Below, piece by piece: positions 10,601 to 22,149 of a DNA stretch of 64,000 nucleotides. The translations under genes and the position numbers were made by a program. The notes beneath the pieces are model-generated. The model was not told where the DNA came from. It saw only the letters and a list, made by a program, of their open reading frames with translations, and did not search any database. This DNA is from Paralithodes platypus (Eukaryota; Arthropoda; Malacostraca; Decapoda; Lithodidae), in assembly GCA_032716605.1 (NCBI GenBank), contig CM064495.1, positions 49,255,730-49,319,729 on the forward strand, given 5' to 3'. The first letter of the stretch is position 1. Each line of letters begins with the position of its first letter.

Positions 10601-11390
10601 AGGTCTAGGAGGTGTTTTATAAGTTTGAGGTAGGTCTAGGAGGTGTTTTTCTAAGTTTAAGGGAGGCCTAGGAGGTGTTTTCTAAGTTTAAGGGAGGTCT
10701 AGGAGGTGTTTTCTAAGTTTGAGGTAGGTCTAGGAGGCGTTTTTCTAAGTTAAAGGAGGTCTAGGAGTTGTTTTTCCAAGTTTGAGGGAGGTCTAGGAGG
10801 TGTTTTCTAAGTTTGAGGTAGGTCTAGGAGGTGTTTTTCTAAGTTTGAGGTAGGTCTAGGAGGTGTTTTCTAAGTTTGAGGGAGGTCTAGGAGGTGTTTT
10901 CTAAGTTTAAGGGAGGCCTAGGAGGTGTTTTCTAAGTTTGAGGGAGGTCTAGGAGGTGTTTTCTAAGTTTGAGGGAGGTCTAGGATGTGTTTTCTAAGTT
11001 TGAGGGAGGTCTAGGAGGTGTTTTTCTAAGTTTAAAGGAGGCCTAGGAGGTGTTTTCTAAGTTTGAGAGAGGTCTAGGAGGCGTTTTTCTAAGTTTAAGG
11101 GAGGCCTAGGAGGTGTTTTCTAAGTTTGAGGGAGGTCTAGGAGGTGTTTTTCTAAGTTTAAGGGAGGCCTAGGAGGTGTTTTCTAAGTTTGAGGGAGGTC
11201 TAGGAGGCATTTTTCTAAGTTTAAGGGAGGCCTAGGAGGTGTTTTCTAAGTTTGAGGGAGGTCTAGGAGGCATTTTTCTAAGTTTAAGGGAGGCCTAGGA
11301 GGTGTTTTCTAAGTTTGAGGGAGGTCTAGCGAGGAAACTAAAAAATAATGAATACATGATTGAATAGACTAAAACAAATCAGCCACTTCA
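7660..11390 (+). mobile_element. Family B MITE expanded by an internal satellite
   Basis: The 5' half is an ordinary family B element: TTAAGGGGAGATGGGCC, TCTGGACCCC, TTTAGCCCCATTAG, GGTGTCGATTTTTTC, GGCGAGCGATAGCGAGCC, the CCGGCC-TGC-GGCCGG hairpin and ACAAATTTATCTTGAGAGG. At 7922 it enters 3.4 kb of tandem repeats. At 11331 it resumes with the expected GAGGAAACTAAAAAATAATG and AATAGACTAAAACAAATCAG. The final CTCCCCTTAA is missing. Confidence 0.85.
7922..11330 (+). repeat. ~31-32-bp minisatellite, about 107 copies
   Basis: The unit is GGTCTAGGAGGTG, a T-run, CTAAGTTTGAGG and TA or GA, with units of 31 or 32 bp. Alternating variants (TTAAGG or TTGAGG, CTAAG or CCAAG, four or five T) suggest partial higher-order order. 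The unit equals the family B stretch between its two GGTCTAGG motifs. Confidence 0.95.
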
Positions 11391-11529
11391 ACACACTCTC
11401 TCAGGGAAACCGATTAAAAAAATAAAAAATAAAAATATGTACCACCAATATCTGTCTCCTCCATTCTCTCGTGCCTCTGGTCGTTTTTTTTTTTTTTTTT
11501 TTTTTTTCACCTCTATTTATATACCACTT

Positions 11530-11755
11530 TTAAGGGATGGTTCTTTTGTTTGGGTCCCCCTTCTTCCTCATGGTTAGCACCATTATATAATGTTTGTTAT
11601 TTATATTTTTTCACCAACCAACGTCACTTCTAAACTCAATTAATTAAATTAACAAATACATGTGGCACTCCACGGACTCGAACCTAGGATACTCACACCG
11701 AAGTTTCCGCGCACTTATGCATTACGCTATCAAGACAGCTTTTTACAGGTTTGTA
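11530..11755. mobile_element. Family B fragment and minus-strand SINE family 1
   Basis: 11530-11590 begins TTAAGGGATGGTTC and carries the family B start. On the minus strand, 11640-11755 reads the SINE family 1 tRNA-like block (complement of GGACTCGAACCTAGG and GCATTACGCTATCAAGAC). Confidence 0.55.
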
Positions 11756-12000
11756 ATGGGGTTTATTGGATTAATTAGGTAGGTTCTACTTGACTGGAGA
11801 AGACAAATTCGTTTCAACACATGCACAGAAGAGGTAATAGAGGATAATTATAACAAAACGTTCATTCATATTATTATATTGAACACACATAGATATCGTA
11901 TATAAATAGTAGATAATGGAATAAACATATATAAGACGCAAGAACGAGGTTTCACAATCTTCGTTCACTCTTGGCTTGACTTGGCTTGTATAATATAATT
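11756..12000. other. No recognised gene
   Basis: AT-rich sequence. A 50-bp segment at 11774-11830 is the inverse of 35185-35225 (TCTCCAGTCAAG, GAACCTACC). Otherwise nothing is recognised. Confidence 0.4.
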
Positions 12001-13356
12001 TAGTACTCCCTTCAATCTAGGTATTACACTTGTACACATTAAATTCAATATATCTTACTACTCCCTTCAATCGAGGTATTACACTTGTACTTGTTAAACT
12101 CACTATAGCGTAGTACTCCCTTCAATCGAGGTATTACACTTGTACTTGTTAAACTCAATATAGCGTAGTACTCCCTTCAATCGAGGTATTACACTTGTAC
12201 TTGTTAAACTCAATATAGCGTAGTACTCCCTTCAATTGAGGTATTACACTTGTACTTGTTAAACTCAATATAGCGTAGTACTCCTTCAATCGAGGTATTA
12301 CACTTGTACTTGTTAAACTCAATATAGCGTAGTACTCCCTTCAATCGAGGTATTACACTTGTACTTGTTAAACTCAATATAGCGTAGTACTCCCTTCAAT
12401 TGAGGTATTACACTTGTACTTGTTAAACTCAATATAGCGTAGTACTCCCTTCAATCGAGGTATTACACTTGTACTTATTAAATTCAATATATCTTAGTAC
12501 TCCCTTCAATCGAGGTATTACACTTGTACTTGTTAAACTCACTATAGCGTAGTACTCCCTTCAATCGAGGTATTACACTTGTACTTGTTAAACTCAATAT
12601 AGCGTAGTTCTCCCTTCAATCGAGGTATTACACTTGTACTTGTTAAACTCAATATAGCGTAGTACTCCCTTCAATTGAGGTATTACACTTGTACTTATTA
12701 AATTCAATATATCTTAGTACTCCCTTCAATCGAGGTATTACACTTGTACTTGTTAAACTCACTATAGTGTAGTACTCCCTTCAATCGAGGTATTACGCTT
12801 GTACTTGTTAAACTCAATATAGCGTAGTACTCCCTTCAATCGAGGTATTACACTTGTACTTGTTAAACTCAATATAGCGTAGTACTCCCTTCAATCGAGG
12901 TATTACACTTGTACTTGTTAAACTCAATATAGCGTAGTACTCCCTTCAATCGAGGTATTACACTTGTACTTGTTAAACTCAATATAGCGTAGTACTCCCT
13001 TCAATCGAGGTATTACACTTGTACTTATTAAATTCAATATATCTTAGTACTCCCTTCAATCGAGGTATTACACTTGTACTTGTTAAACTCACTATAGCAT
13101 AGTACTCCCTTCAATCGAGGTATTACACTTGTACTTGTTAAACTCAATATAGCGTAGTACTCCCTTCAATCGAGGTATTACACTTGTACTTGTTAAACTC
13201 AATATAGCGTAGTACTCCCTTCAATCGAGGTAGGACACTTGTACTTGTTAAACTCAATATAGCGTAGTACTCCCTTCAATCGAGGTATTACACTTGTACT
13301 TGTTAAACTAAATATAGCGTAGTACTCCCTTCAATCGAGGTAGGACACTTGTACTT
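12001..13356 (+). repeat. 55-bp satellite, about 25 copies
   Basis: Units contain TAGTACTCCCTTCAATCG, AGGTATTACACTTG and TACTTGTTAAACTCAATATA. Most differ by 0-3 bases. A marked variant (TTATTAAATTCAATATATCT) recurs at 12475, 12697 and 13026, as does the first unit, and each is followed by a unit with CACTATAG. Confidence 0.95.
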
Positions 13357-13800
13357 TCTTTAATGCGCGACACAGGTATATTATTAAGTATTTGCTTTTT
13401 TACGGGTTAATTATTATACTTATAATCTTTCACTTTGTATGAATATTTAGAACTTTAATTTAGGTACTTCCCTAAATTAAGTGGGCATCACTAGTACTTC
13501 AATTGAGTTTCAAATTGCATACAAATAATATAAATTTACTCGAGTACTGTACCTCCTTTTATATAAGGCGCGTCACTAGTATTTCTACTCTTTCGCTATT
13601 TTATGTATATGTATATATCTCCTGCGTCAACACTCGGTACTTCTATTAACAATTGATTATCACTAGTATTTCTTATGCATTTTCAGTAGCAGATAAAGGA
13701 GATATAAAGATTTAATTTAGTACTTCCTTTTATCAATAAGGTGTATCACTATTACTTAAAAAGGGATATCACTATATATTATTGTATGAGCACTCTGTAG
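13357..13800. repeat. Decayed flank of the 55-bp array
   Basis: Scattered motifs such as CACTAGTACTTC, CACTAGTATTTC and TTTAGTACTTCC look like heavily diverged satellite or its source sequence. No gene is seen. Confidence 0.4.
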
Positions 13801-13864
13801 TCTTCTGGTGAGAATCTGGGCCGCGGTGGTTATCCTGACGTGGCTGGATGACAGTAGATGGAGA

Positions 13865-14115
13865 CTCAAACTCTTGGGTGTTGAGACTTGAATAATACGT
13901 ACAATATACCAGTGCATCTGTATAGTATTATCGAGGTAACGTAGGAGAGGACTCGCTAACTGCTCTGACAGTTATGAGTTTTGATGCAGACCTTTCAGTA
14001 CTCCTGGGTGTTGGGCCTTAAATGTTGTGTGAAATATGCCAGTGCATCTGCAACAAGTCCTCGAACTAACGTAAGAGGGTTGTTTGTGACGCAACGTCTC
14101 TTAACTGTTCTGACC
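13865..14115 (+). repeat. Diverged tandem duplication, ~128-bp period
   Basis: Two copies share TGGGTGTTG, CCAGTGCATCTG, TAACGTA.GAG, AACTGYTCTGAC and TTATRAG. The function is unknown. Confidence 0.55.
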
Positions 14116-15002
14116 ATTATAAGGCTTTTAGTGACTGGGTTGAGGAGGAAATTTTGGCCTTTACCGATATCGCACCCCAGAACCAGTGCCTGGGATTCCG
14201 TATCGGAGGGACTCTATTGTTGAATGCCGTTATGCAGGACAGTATATCACAGAGCCCATGTCTTATTAGAGTCCAGCCAGTGCGTGAACTATTAATAAGA
14301 CGGGGGTGGTTTGTTACTAATAGAGCGCTTGACAAATCAGCATTCTTTATTAATAACAATGCCGGATCGAGGCAGAGGAACGGATAATAGGTAGCCTCCA
14401 GTAAGGTCAAATAACAAATTCCTTTGATGAGCCACGATATTAAATAAGATTGGAAGTAATGTTTTATCACCAGCGTGACCAGGGTTTTACTCCAATATTA
14501 AAAGGGGCCAAAATCTTCCAGCTATTAGATACCTTCCAGTGATAGGTAACTAGGAGCTGTCCAACTGTTATGATCTTAATTGCCTGCGGTGGTCATACCT
14601 TTTGTTGGGTTGTTCCTGCCGGTCTATCTCGGGTTAATAAGGGCAAAGTTGCGGTGGGGGGGGGGGGAACTCTTGGGGTATTTGGGGTAGTCCCTCCTGG
14701 CCTCACGGTCACGGCGGTGATGCGGCTTAGATGAAGAATGGCGCTCGGAGGTATGGTATCTATGGAGCCTTTTCGTTGGTTGCCTTTCCTTTGCATCTTT
14801 CCTTCTCCGGTGTGCATCAGGATTGTTGATGGTTATGGTTAAGTTCTTCCCGGGTGTTGGAGGATGTGCAATATTGATAGTAGCTGCTCGGGCACATCTT
14901 GGTGGGGTGGTGGTTGTTTCCTTTTTTCTCGGAGGTTTGATGGGAAGTGTGGGAAAATCGCTTGGTGGTGGAGAAGGCGTGGTGTTACTTTTCTCTTGTA
15001 TT
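14116..15002. other. No recognised gene
   Basis: Moderate-GC sequence with a G12 run at 14656. Short ORFs in both strands show no domain. AGCGAGCC-type repeats start only at 15003. Confidence 0.4.
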
Positions 15003-15205
15003 TTAATGTTCTTATCTCAAGACATTTGGTCCATTAGTTTGGTGATCTCAAAACCTTTTACCCCATTTCTTTGTCAGTGTTTTCCTGGCGAGCGATAGCT
15101 AGCCTGCAATTTTAGGAGCCGGCCTTTTATTTATCTTGAAAGGGGGTCTAGGGGGTGTTTTTCTTAGTTTGATGGAGGCCTAGCGAGGAAACTAAAATAT
15201 AGATT
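15003..15205 (+). mobile_element. Family B MITE fragment
   Basis: Lacks its 5' end. Contains GGTCCATTAGTTTGG, GGCGAGCGATAGCTAGCC and TGAAAGGGGGTCTAGGGGG, then GGAGGCCTAGCGAGGAAAC. The two CTAG motifs lie 32 bp apart, matching the satellite period at 7922. Confidence 0.75.
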
Positions 15206-15329
15206 TAAAAAAAAAATATATATATATATATATACAGTATATATATATACTGTATATAATAATATATATATATATATATATTTGTTTTTGATAACTTGAT
15301 AACTTGATAACAGGGTGGGGGGGGGGGGG

Positions 15330-15821
<492 letters not shown>

Positions 15822-15899
15822 TTCCCTCGCCACCCGCCTGTGTTTACGTTCGTGTGAAGCCGGATTACTGCTGGATTTATTGAGTCTGGGGTTTTTTTC

Positions 15900-16190
15900 T
15901 CCAGTTGATGGTAAATTGACTCCCTTGGCATATGATTTCCCGATTTTTGATGGAAATATATGATACTACTATGTGGAATGACCTGATTAAACTATCTGCT
16001 AAACGTTGTCAATAAAGTGCTCCTACTCATATGGTTTTTTTGTTTGTAAAAATAATATTATCTATACAACTATGTCTCTGCGTCAAAATATTGCCAAGTT
16101 TTTTCTTATTAGCAACATATTTCGCTGCTAAATCTTGATAACAGCCAAGTATTATGGATGGCCACATAACAATTTACCATCAGCTAAAAA
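15900..16190. mobile_element. Family H MITE-like repeat
   Basis: Ends are inverted: AGTTGATGGTAAATTGAC and ACAATTTACCATCAGCT. The interior shares TATGTCTCTGC and TTAGCAnCATATTTC with 48950-49130. Confidence 0.6.
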
Positions 16191-16272
16191 ACAAAAAAAA
16201 ACAAAACACAGATTATAAGGGCCCAGATGTCATTAGGGTCTCGTCCACGGAGAGCAGTTTCAGCGTTAGAGA

Positions 16273-16330
16273 TTAAGGGGGGGGGGGGGGGATGGATCGT
16301 TTTTATAGACCCCCTTCTTCCTCATTTCTT
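16273..16330 (+). mobile_element. Family B start fragment
   Basis: TTAAGGGGGGG, a G-run, ATGGATCG and AGACCCCCTTCTTCC match the family B left end only. Confidence 0.5.
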
Positions 16331-16414
16331 CTCTTCATAAACTGGCACGGATTGTCCTCATGGGGAATAGGTCCACTTGGGGCGTTTTGTGTACGGCCAC
16401 CCTCAACGGGAGTA

Positions 16415-16640
16415 AAGCCGGAGTCACACGAGCCATTTTTCGAGCAATTTTTACGGGCAATTATGACCTGGAAGCTTAAAAAATTACACATTATCAGAAT
16501 TCACCCGGATAACATAATGTACCATCAGTCTAGTTGCCGATACCAGAGCGAAAAAGTCCCGAAATGATACGAGACAAAACTTACTCATGGAAAATTTACT
16601 GAAAAAGCACTCGTGTGACAGCGGCTTTAAGCGTCGGGCA
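16415..16640. mobile_element. Family I MITE
   Basis: Terminal inverted repeats TAAAGCCGGAGTCACACGAG and CTCGTGTGACAGCGGCTTTA flank about 180 bp. Same family as 35691-35895. Confidence 0.75.
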
Positions 16641-16726
16641 ATAAATAGATAGATAGACCTACCCATTCACAATAAGAGAACTGTTGCTTAGATATACAGG
16701 GACCTTGATCAAAATAATAGTAATAA

Positions 16727-17214
16727 TTAAGAGGATATGGTTCACTTTTTGGTCGATTTTTCTGTTTTCATTTATTTCAATGTGAGTGTCCTAGGTTCGA
16801 ATCCTTGGAGTGCCACATGTATTTGTTGATTTCATTAATTGAGTTTAGAGGTGAAGTTGGTTGGTGGAAAAAAAACATAATAATTAATAATTTTTCTAGT
16901 TTCCTCCCGAGACCTCCATCAAACTTAAACAAAAACATATCCATTAGGTCCCCCTTCTAGATTAATTTGTACATTTTCGGTAAAACAATGTCCCGGCCGA
17001 GGGCCGGTTCTTCCAAAATTACAGGCTCACTATCGTTCGCCAGGGAAAACAAATCGCCACCTAAATAGCACAAAAGGTCCTAATATTGACAAGGAAATGG
17101 GGCGAAAGGTCTTAAATCGACAAACTAATGGGACAAACCTCTTAAAATCGTAAAACTAATAGGGATTAACATGAGGGAGAAAGGGCTCTATAAACCCGAG
17201 CCATCTCCCCTTAA
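16727..17214 (-). mobile_element. Family B MITE (reverse) with nested SINE fragment
   Basis: Reverse-oriented family B ending CATCTCCCCTTAA. It includes GACCTCCATCAAACTTAA, the GGCCGG hairpin and CACTATCGTTCGCC. SINE family 1 sequence (CCTAGGTTCGAATCC, GTGCCACATG) is inserted at about 16783-16885. Confidence 0.75.
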
Positions 17215-17215
17215 G

Positions 17216-18092
17216 AGTGTTCCATAGGGCAGTGTGCAGATCATTGTGTTCCATAGGGCAGTGTGCAGATCATTGTGTTCCATAGGGCAGTGTGCAGATC
17301 ATTGTGTTCCATAGGGCAGTGTGCAGATCATTGTGTTCCATAGGGCAGTGTGCAGATCATTGTGTTCCATAGGGCAGTGTGCAGATCATTGTGTTCCATA
17401 GGGCAGTGTGCAGATCATTGTGTTCCATAGGGCAGTGTGCAGATCATTGTGTTCCATAGGGCAGTGTGCAGATCATTGTGTTCCATAGGGCAGTGTGCAG
17501 ATCATTGTGTTCCATAGGGCAGTGTGCAGATCATTGTGTTCCATAGGGCAGTGTGCAGATCATTGTGTTCCATAGGGCAGTGTGCAGATCATTGTGTTCC
17601 ATAGGGCAGTGTGCAGATCATTGTGTTCCATAGGGCAGTGTGCAGATCATTGTGTTCCATAGGGCAGTGTGCAGATCATTGTGTTCCATAGGGCAGTGTG
17701 CAGATCATTGTGTTCCATAGGGCAGTGTGCAGATCATTGTGTTCCATAGGGCAGTGTGCAGATCATTGTGTTCCATAGGGCAGTGTGCAGATCATTGTGT
17801 TCCATAGGGCAGTGTGCAGATCATTGTGTTCCATAGGGCAGTGTGCAGATCATTGTGTTCCATAGGGCAGTGTGCAGATCATTGTGTTCCATAGGGCAGT
17901 GTGCAGATCATTGTGTTCCATAGGGCAGTGTGCAGATCATTGTGTTCCATAGGGCAGTGTGCAGATCATTGTGTTCCATAGGGCAGTGTGCAGATCATTG
18001 TGTGTTCCATAGGGCAGTGTGCAGATCATTGTGTTCCATAGGGCAGTGTGCAGATCATTGTGTTCCATAGGGCAGTGTGCAGATCATTGTTC
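17216..18092 (+). repeat. 29-bp satellite, about 30 near-identical copies
   Basis: The unit consists of GTTCCATAGGGCAGTGTGC followed by AGATCATTGT. Units look identical apart from a 2-bp GT insertion near 18001. The array begins within 5 bp of the family B TTAA at 17211 and ends just before family A copy A3. Confidence 0.95.
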
Positions 18093-18115
18093 TTACTTAT
18101 GTTGGGGGTCCATCA

Positions 18116-18503
18116 ATAAGGGGGGTCACCTGCTTTTTTTCTCTTTCTCTCCTTTTCTCTCTTTCTCTGGCTTGTATCCATTCGGCCCCATTCAGCCAAC
18201 TGTTTTAAGGCGTTTATCCCCATCCAGGTGTCAATTTCTTCCTGGCGAGCGATAGCGAGCCAGCATTGTATGGAGAAATCCGGCTTCGCCGGAGAAATTT
18301 TTCTATCGAAAAATTTACAAATTTAGCTTGCTGTCAAAACAAAAATATATATATGCTGGCTCGCTACCGCTCGCCAGAAAAAATATTGACACCTGGATGG
18401 GGGGTAAACGTCTTAAAACAGTAGGCTGAATGGGGCCGAATGGATACAAGCCAAAGAGAGAGGGAGAGAAAAAGAAAAACAAAAGCGAGGTGGGCTCCCT
18501 TAA
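18116..18503. mobile_element. Family A MITE, copy A3
   Basis: Left end ATAAGGGGGGTCACCTGC (TTAA mutated to ATAA), right end GTGGGCTCCCTTAA. The full hairpin layout is present. Confidence 0.85.
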
Positions 18504-18699
18504 GTAAATTACTGACTGACACAGGGACTAAATATTCAAGGTGTCAAACCGGAGCCATTTTGTTTGAAGAGTTGAATGCAAAGGAGAAGAAATACAAGAA
18601 AACCCAGATGTAAGAGCATTGTGTTGGCCATTTTATCACTCCCAAAGGAATAATTTGTACTATGAACCAAATAATTGTCTTTACATAATTATCCAATAA

Positions 18700-18992
18700 T
18701 ACATTTATCTTGAAGGGGAGTCAAGGGATTTTTTTTTTTTTTTTTTTTTTAAGCTTGATGGAGGACTAGGGAGGAAACTTGAAAAATTATAAAAAATATA
18801 CATAAATGGGGAAATAAATATGCCCATCCCCCCTCAATAACAATGCCACAGGGACTACCAATGGGGCTCAGGTGGGTGGTCAGGTTTATGGGCGTATGTT
18901 TACCTTGTTGGTTTTATTATTTACACAGAATTTGATTAATACAGTTTATCCTTTGAAACAAAAGTCATACATAAATCAAGCTGAATTAGGAT
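18700..18992 (+). mobile_element. Family B 3' fragment plus the dispersed 155-bp unit
   Basis: ATTTATCTTGAAGGGGAG, a T-run, CTTGATGGAGGACTAGGG and GCCCATCCCCC belong to family B. From 18838 the sequence matches 5746-5910 (CAATGCCACAGGGAC to AAGCTGAATTAGGAT). Confidence 0.75.
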
Positions 18993-19020
18993 GTGTATAG
19001 AAGGCCAAATCGGGTAATGC

Positions 19021-19261
19021 TTGCCTCTGGTCCTACACTCACAGGTCTATGCACACAGACCTACACACATACACAGACCTACACACACACACAGACCTAC
19101 ACACACACACACACAGAGATACACACACACAAACGTACACACACACAGACCTACACACAGAGACATACAGACCTAAACACACAGACGTACACACAGAGAC
19201 ATACAGACCTAAACACACAGACGTACACACACATAGACCTACACATACATACACACATACC

Positions 19262-19298
<37 letters not shown>

Positions 19299-19320
19299 AC
19301 ATAAACACACAGACATCCGG
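19021..19320 (+). repeat. CA-rich minisatellite
   Basis: ACACACAGACCTA-type units with 30-40-bp higher repeats (AGACCTAAACACACAGACGT occurs twice), ending in (CA)n. ORFs over it (Thr-His rich) are artefacts. Confidence 0.9.
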
Positions 19321-19480
19321 GAGTCTGTCTGGCATAATATGGTGAATCAGCAGTGTGGGGGGACTCCTATAAACGCTCACCCAACATATTATTACTCTCA
19401 CAACATAGAACACCCATTAGGACCCGCGCTACTTTATGGGGCTACTGTACTGTCTGCTACTGTCTACTGTCTACTGTCAG

Positions 19481-19600
19481 TCTTGATGGTGTAATGGTTA
19501 GAGTGCTTACGTTCTGTATGTGGTATCCCAGGTTCAAATCCCAGGAGAATCACATGCTTTTATCAATTTCATGCTGGGGGTGTTTGGTATTGGGATTGAA
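19481..19600 (+). mobile_element. SINE family 1, 5'-truncated
   Basis: TCTTGATGGTGTAATGGTTA (A box), CCAGGTTCAAATCCCAGG (B box), AATCACATGC, then TTTCATG..GGTGTTTGG. Confidence 0.7.
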
Positions 19601-19794
19601 ATTATAGCCCTGATTGGCGTAGGGATGTGGCGACCCCACCGCCCGTCACTGAGGTGCAGACAGCCCCTGGATGTTGGGATTGGGAATCCCACCGAAAGAA
19701 TTAATTCCTACGTATGGATCAGCAAGCCTCGTTTCTTGCTAATTCTCCCTATCCCTTGTGGAAGTAAGGGCTGGCTACTGACTGACTGGAAAAT

Positions 19795-19907
19795 ATTATT
19801 ACTACTAATGCTACTACCACTGCTACTACTAATACTTTTACTACTACTACTATTTTTTTTTTTTTTAATATTGTACATACATTGAGTACTACTACTACTA
19901 CTACTAT

Positions 19908-19940
<33 letters not shown>

Positions 19941-20171
19941 CACTACTACTAACATAAACAACAATTATTATTGGTTTGGTTTACTAACATAAAACAAAAA
20001 ATCCGTTTATTTAAGGTGCGGGGATATGTACATTTATTAAGTTTTGTTGTGGGAAGACCGATTAGGTTTGAGAAAGATAAAAGAACCTTATGATGATATT
20101 GCAGAGGCTGTGCTTTATATGAATTTATATAGCCTACATATATATATATATATACAGTATATATATACCGG

Positions 20172-20205
<34 letters not shown>
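19795..20205. repeat. (ACT)n and (TA)n microsatellites
   Basis: ACT triplets at 19797-19955 with a T-run inside, then TA tracts at 20138-20203 with ACAGTATA and ACCGGTATG interruptions. Val-rich ORFs here are triplet shadows. Confidence 0.9.
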
Positions 20206-20206
<1 letters not shown>

Positions 20207-22020
20207 AACTCTAGCTCTTCCCAAGCTTTCTGGCATCTAGCCAAAAACCTCTCCAACAATTGTTTTTCCTCGTCTTTCCCTCCCCTTTTCCACTCTGATG
20301 GCACAACCATCACATCTCCCTCTGACGAAGCTGAAATCTTCGCTCAAATTTTGCTAGAAACTCCACCTTGAATGATTCCGATGCAATTCCTCCCTCTCCA
20401 CCCCCCTCTCTCCTACTTATGCCTAATATCCTAATATCTTCTAAAGATGTATTTTCAACCCTCTCTGGGCTTAATACTAAGAAGGCGTACGGTCCGGACG
20501 GTGTTCCTCCTGTTGTACTCAAAAACTGTGCTTCCGTGCTGACTCCCTGCCTAGGCAAACTCTTTCGTCTCTGTCTCTCCTCTAATGTTTTCCCTTCTTG
20601 CATGAAGTTTGCTGTCCCAAAGAAGGGTAACCGCTCTCAACCCTCCAACTATTGTCCAATTGCTCTCATTTCTTGTATCTCTAAAGTTTTTTAAATTATT
20701 CTTGCTTCCAAATTTGTTAAGCATTTCTCTTCTCATAATTTACTCTCAGATCGCCAGTATGGCTTCCTTAAAGGTAGCTCTACTGGTGATATTCTTTCAT
20801 ATCTTACTAATGCTTGGTTATCCTCCTTTCGGGACTTCGGTGAGACTTTTTCTATTGCACTAGACATATCGAAGGCCTTCGATAGAGTCTGACACAAATC
20901 TACAATTTTTAAACTACTCTCCTTCGGTTTCTATCCCTCCATCTGTGCCTTTGTCTCTAATTTCCTTTCCGGCTGTTCCATAGCTGCGGTTGTGGATGGC
21001 CATCGCTCACTTCCTCATCCTATCAACTCCGGCGTTCCTCAGGGCTCTGTCCTATCTCCCATTCTCTTTCTAATTTTCATAAATGATCTTCTCAACTGTA
21101 CCTCCAGTCCCATCCATTCATACGCAGACGACTCTACCTTACACTACTCAATTAGTTTTCTGAATGCCCCAGCCAACAAACCCTCAAAGACAAACGTAAT
21201 AAAGCCATGCCATCTTCTGATCTAACTACTATTTCCAATTGGGGCAGAGAAAACCTTGTTACCTTTAATGCTTCCAAAACCCAATTTCTTCATCTTACTA
21301 GCTGTTCAGAACTCCCAGAGGACTATCCCTTGCACTTCAACAATACAAAAATCAATCCTTCATCTTCTCTCAATATTCTCGGTGTCTCTTTTTCTTCTGC
21401 TCTCACTTGTAAGGACCATATTACCAGTCTTGCTAAGGCAGCCTCCCAGAAGCTGGGTGTACTCAACCGCCTCAAGGGATTCTTTACCCCTGCGCAGCTT
21501 CTTGCTCTGTACAGGGGCACAGTGTGTCATTGTATTGAGTATTGTTCACATGTGTGGGGAGGATACTCTCACACCGCACTCCTAGACAAAGTAGAAAGGA
21601 AAGCCTTTCGTATCATTAACTCCCTCCCACTCACCAACTCTCTGCAATCTCTCTCTCTTCGCCGCAATGTTGCATCTCTCTCACTACTCTATCACTAATA
21701 TAATAATCATTGTTCCTCAGAGCTCTCTCAGTGTATACCACCTTCTCTATATAGGTACGTAGTATCCGTCTTGCAACACAATCCCACCCCTACTCTGTGC
21801 AACTCTCCAACCCAAGAGTGAAATGTTATTCTCAGACTTTCTTCTATTCAACTGCGGAGCTCTGGAACTCTCTCCCAGAATCAGTCTTTCCCTCTTCCTA
21901 TGACCTAAATTGCTTCAAACTCTGTGTGTCGAGGCATTTTGGCTCGAACGTCCCTTGATTTTGGCCCTTTCACTCTTTCAACTCTGGGGGAGGCACTCAC
22001 TACAGGCAGTTCTGCCTCTA
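20206..22020 (+). pseudogene. LINE-alpha copy 2, reverse transcriptase pseudogene
   Basis: The longest LINE-alpha copy. In order the conceptual pieces are: linker KKAYGPDGVPPVVLKN; PSNYCPIALISCISKVF; SDRQYGFLKGSSTGD; ALDISKAFDRV (motif A, followed by a stop where W is expected); GVPQGSVLSP (motif B); HSYADDSTLHYS (motif C, YADD); LNILGVSF; KLGVLNRLKGFF; LYRGTV..IEYCSHVWGG; and a terminal ESVFPSSYDLNCFK-like piece. It then ends in the shared 3' tail at about 22017. The endonuclease domain is missing because the copy is 5' truncated at a (TA)n tract. In-frame stops and frameshifts make it inactive. It most resembles Jockey-superfamily LINEs; the clade is tentative. Confidence 0.85.
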
Positions 22021-22149
22021 GCAAAAAAAAATGCATGGATCTGAATAATGAGGCCAAGGATTATTAAACAAAACTAGGGGATTCGGGGAAGCCGAGACTG
22101 AAGACTGAAATCATTGTGTGGGATACGGGTACGTTTTTAAACTCATTTC

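Noticed and set aside
12001..13356. Regular 55-bp repeats as a CRISPR or replication-origin iteron array
   Set aside because: No unique spacers; typical eukaryotic satellite.
17216..18092. CRISPR-like array (29-bp direct repeats)
   Set aside because: Repeats are head to tail with no spacers, in a clearly eukaryotic context.
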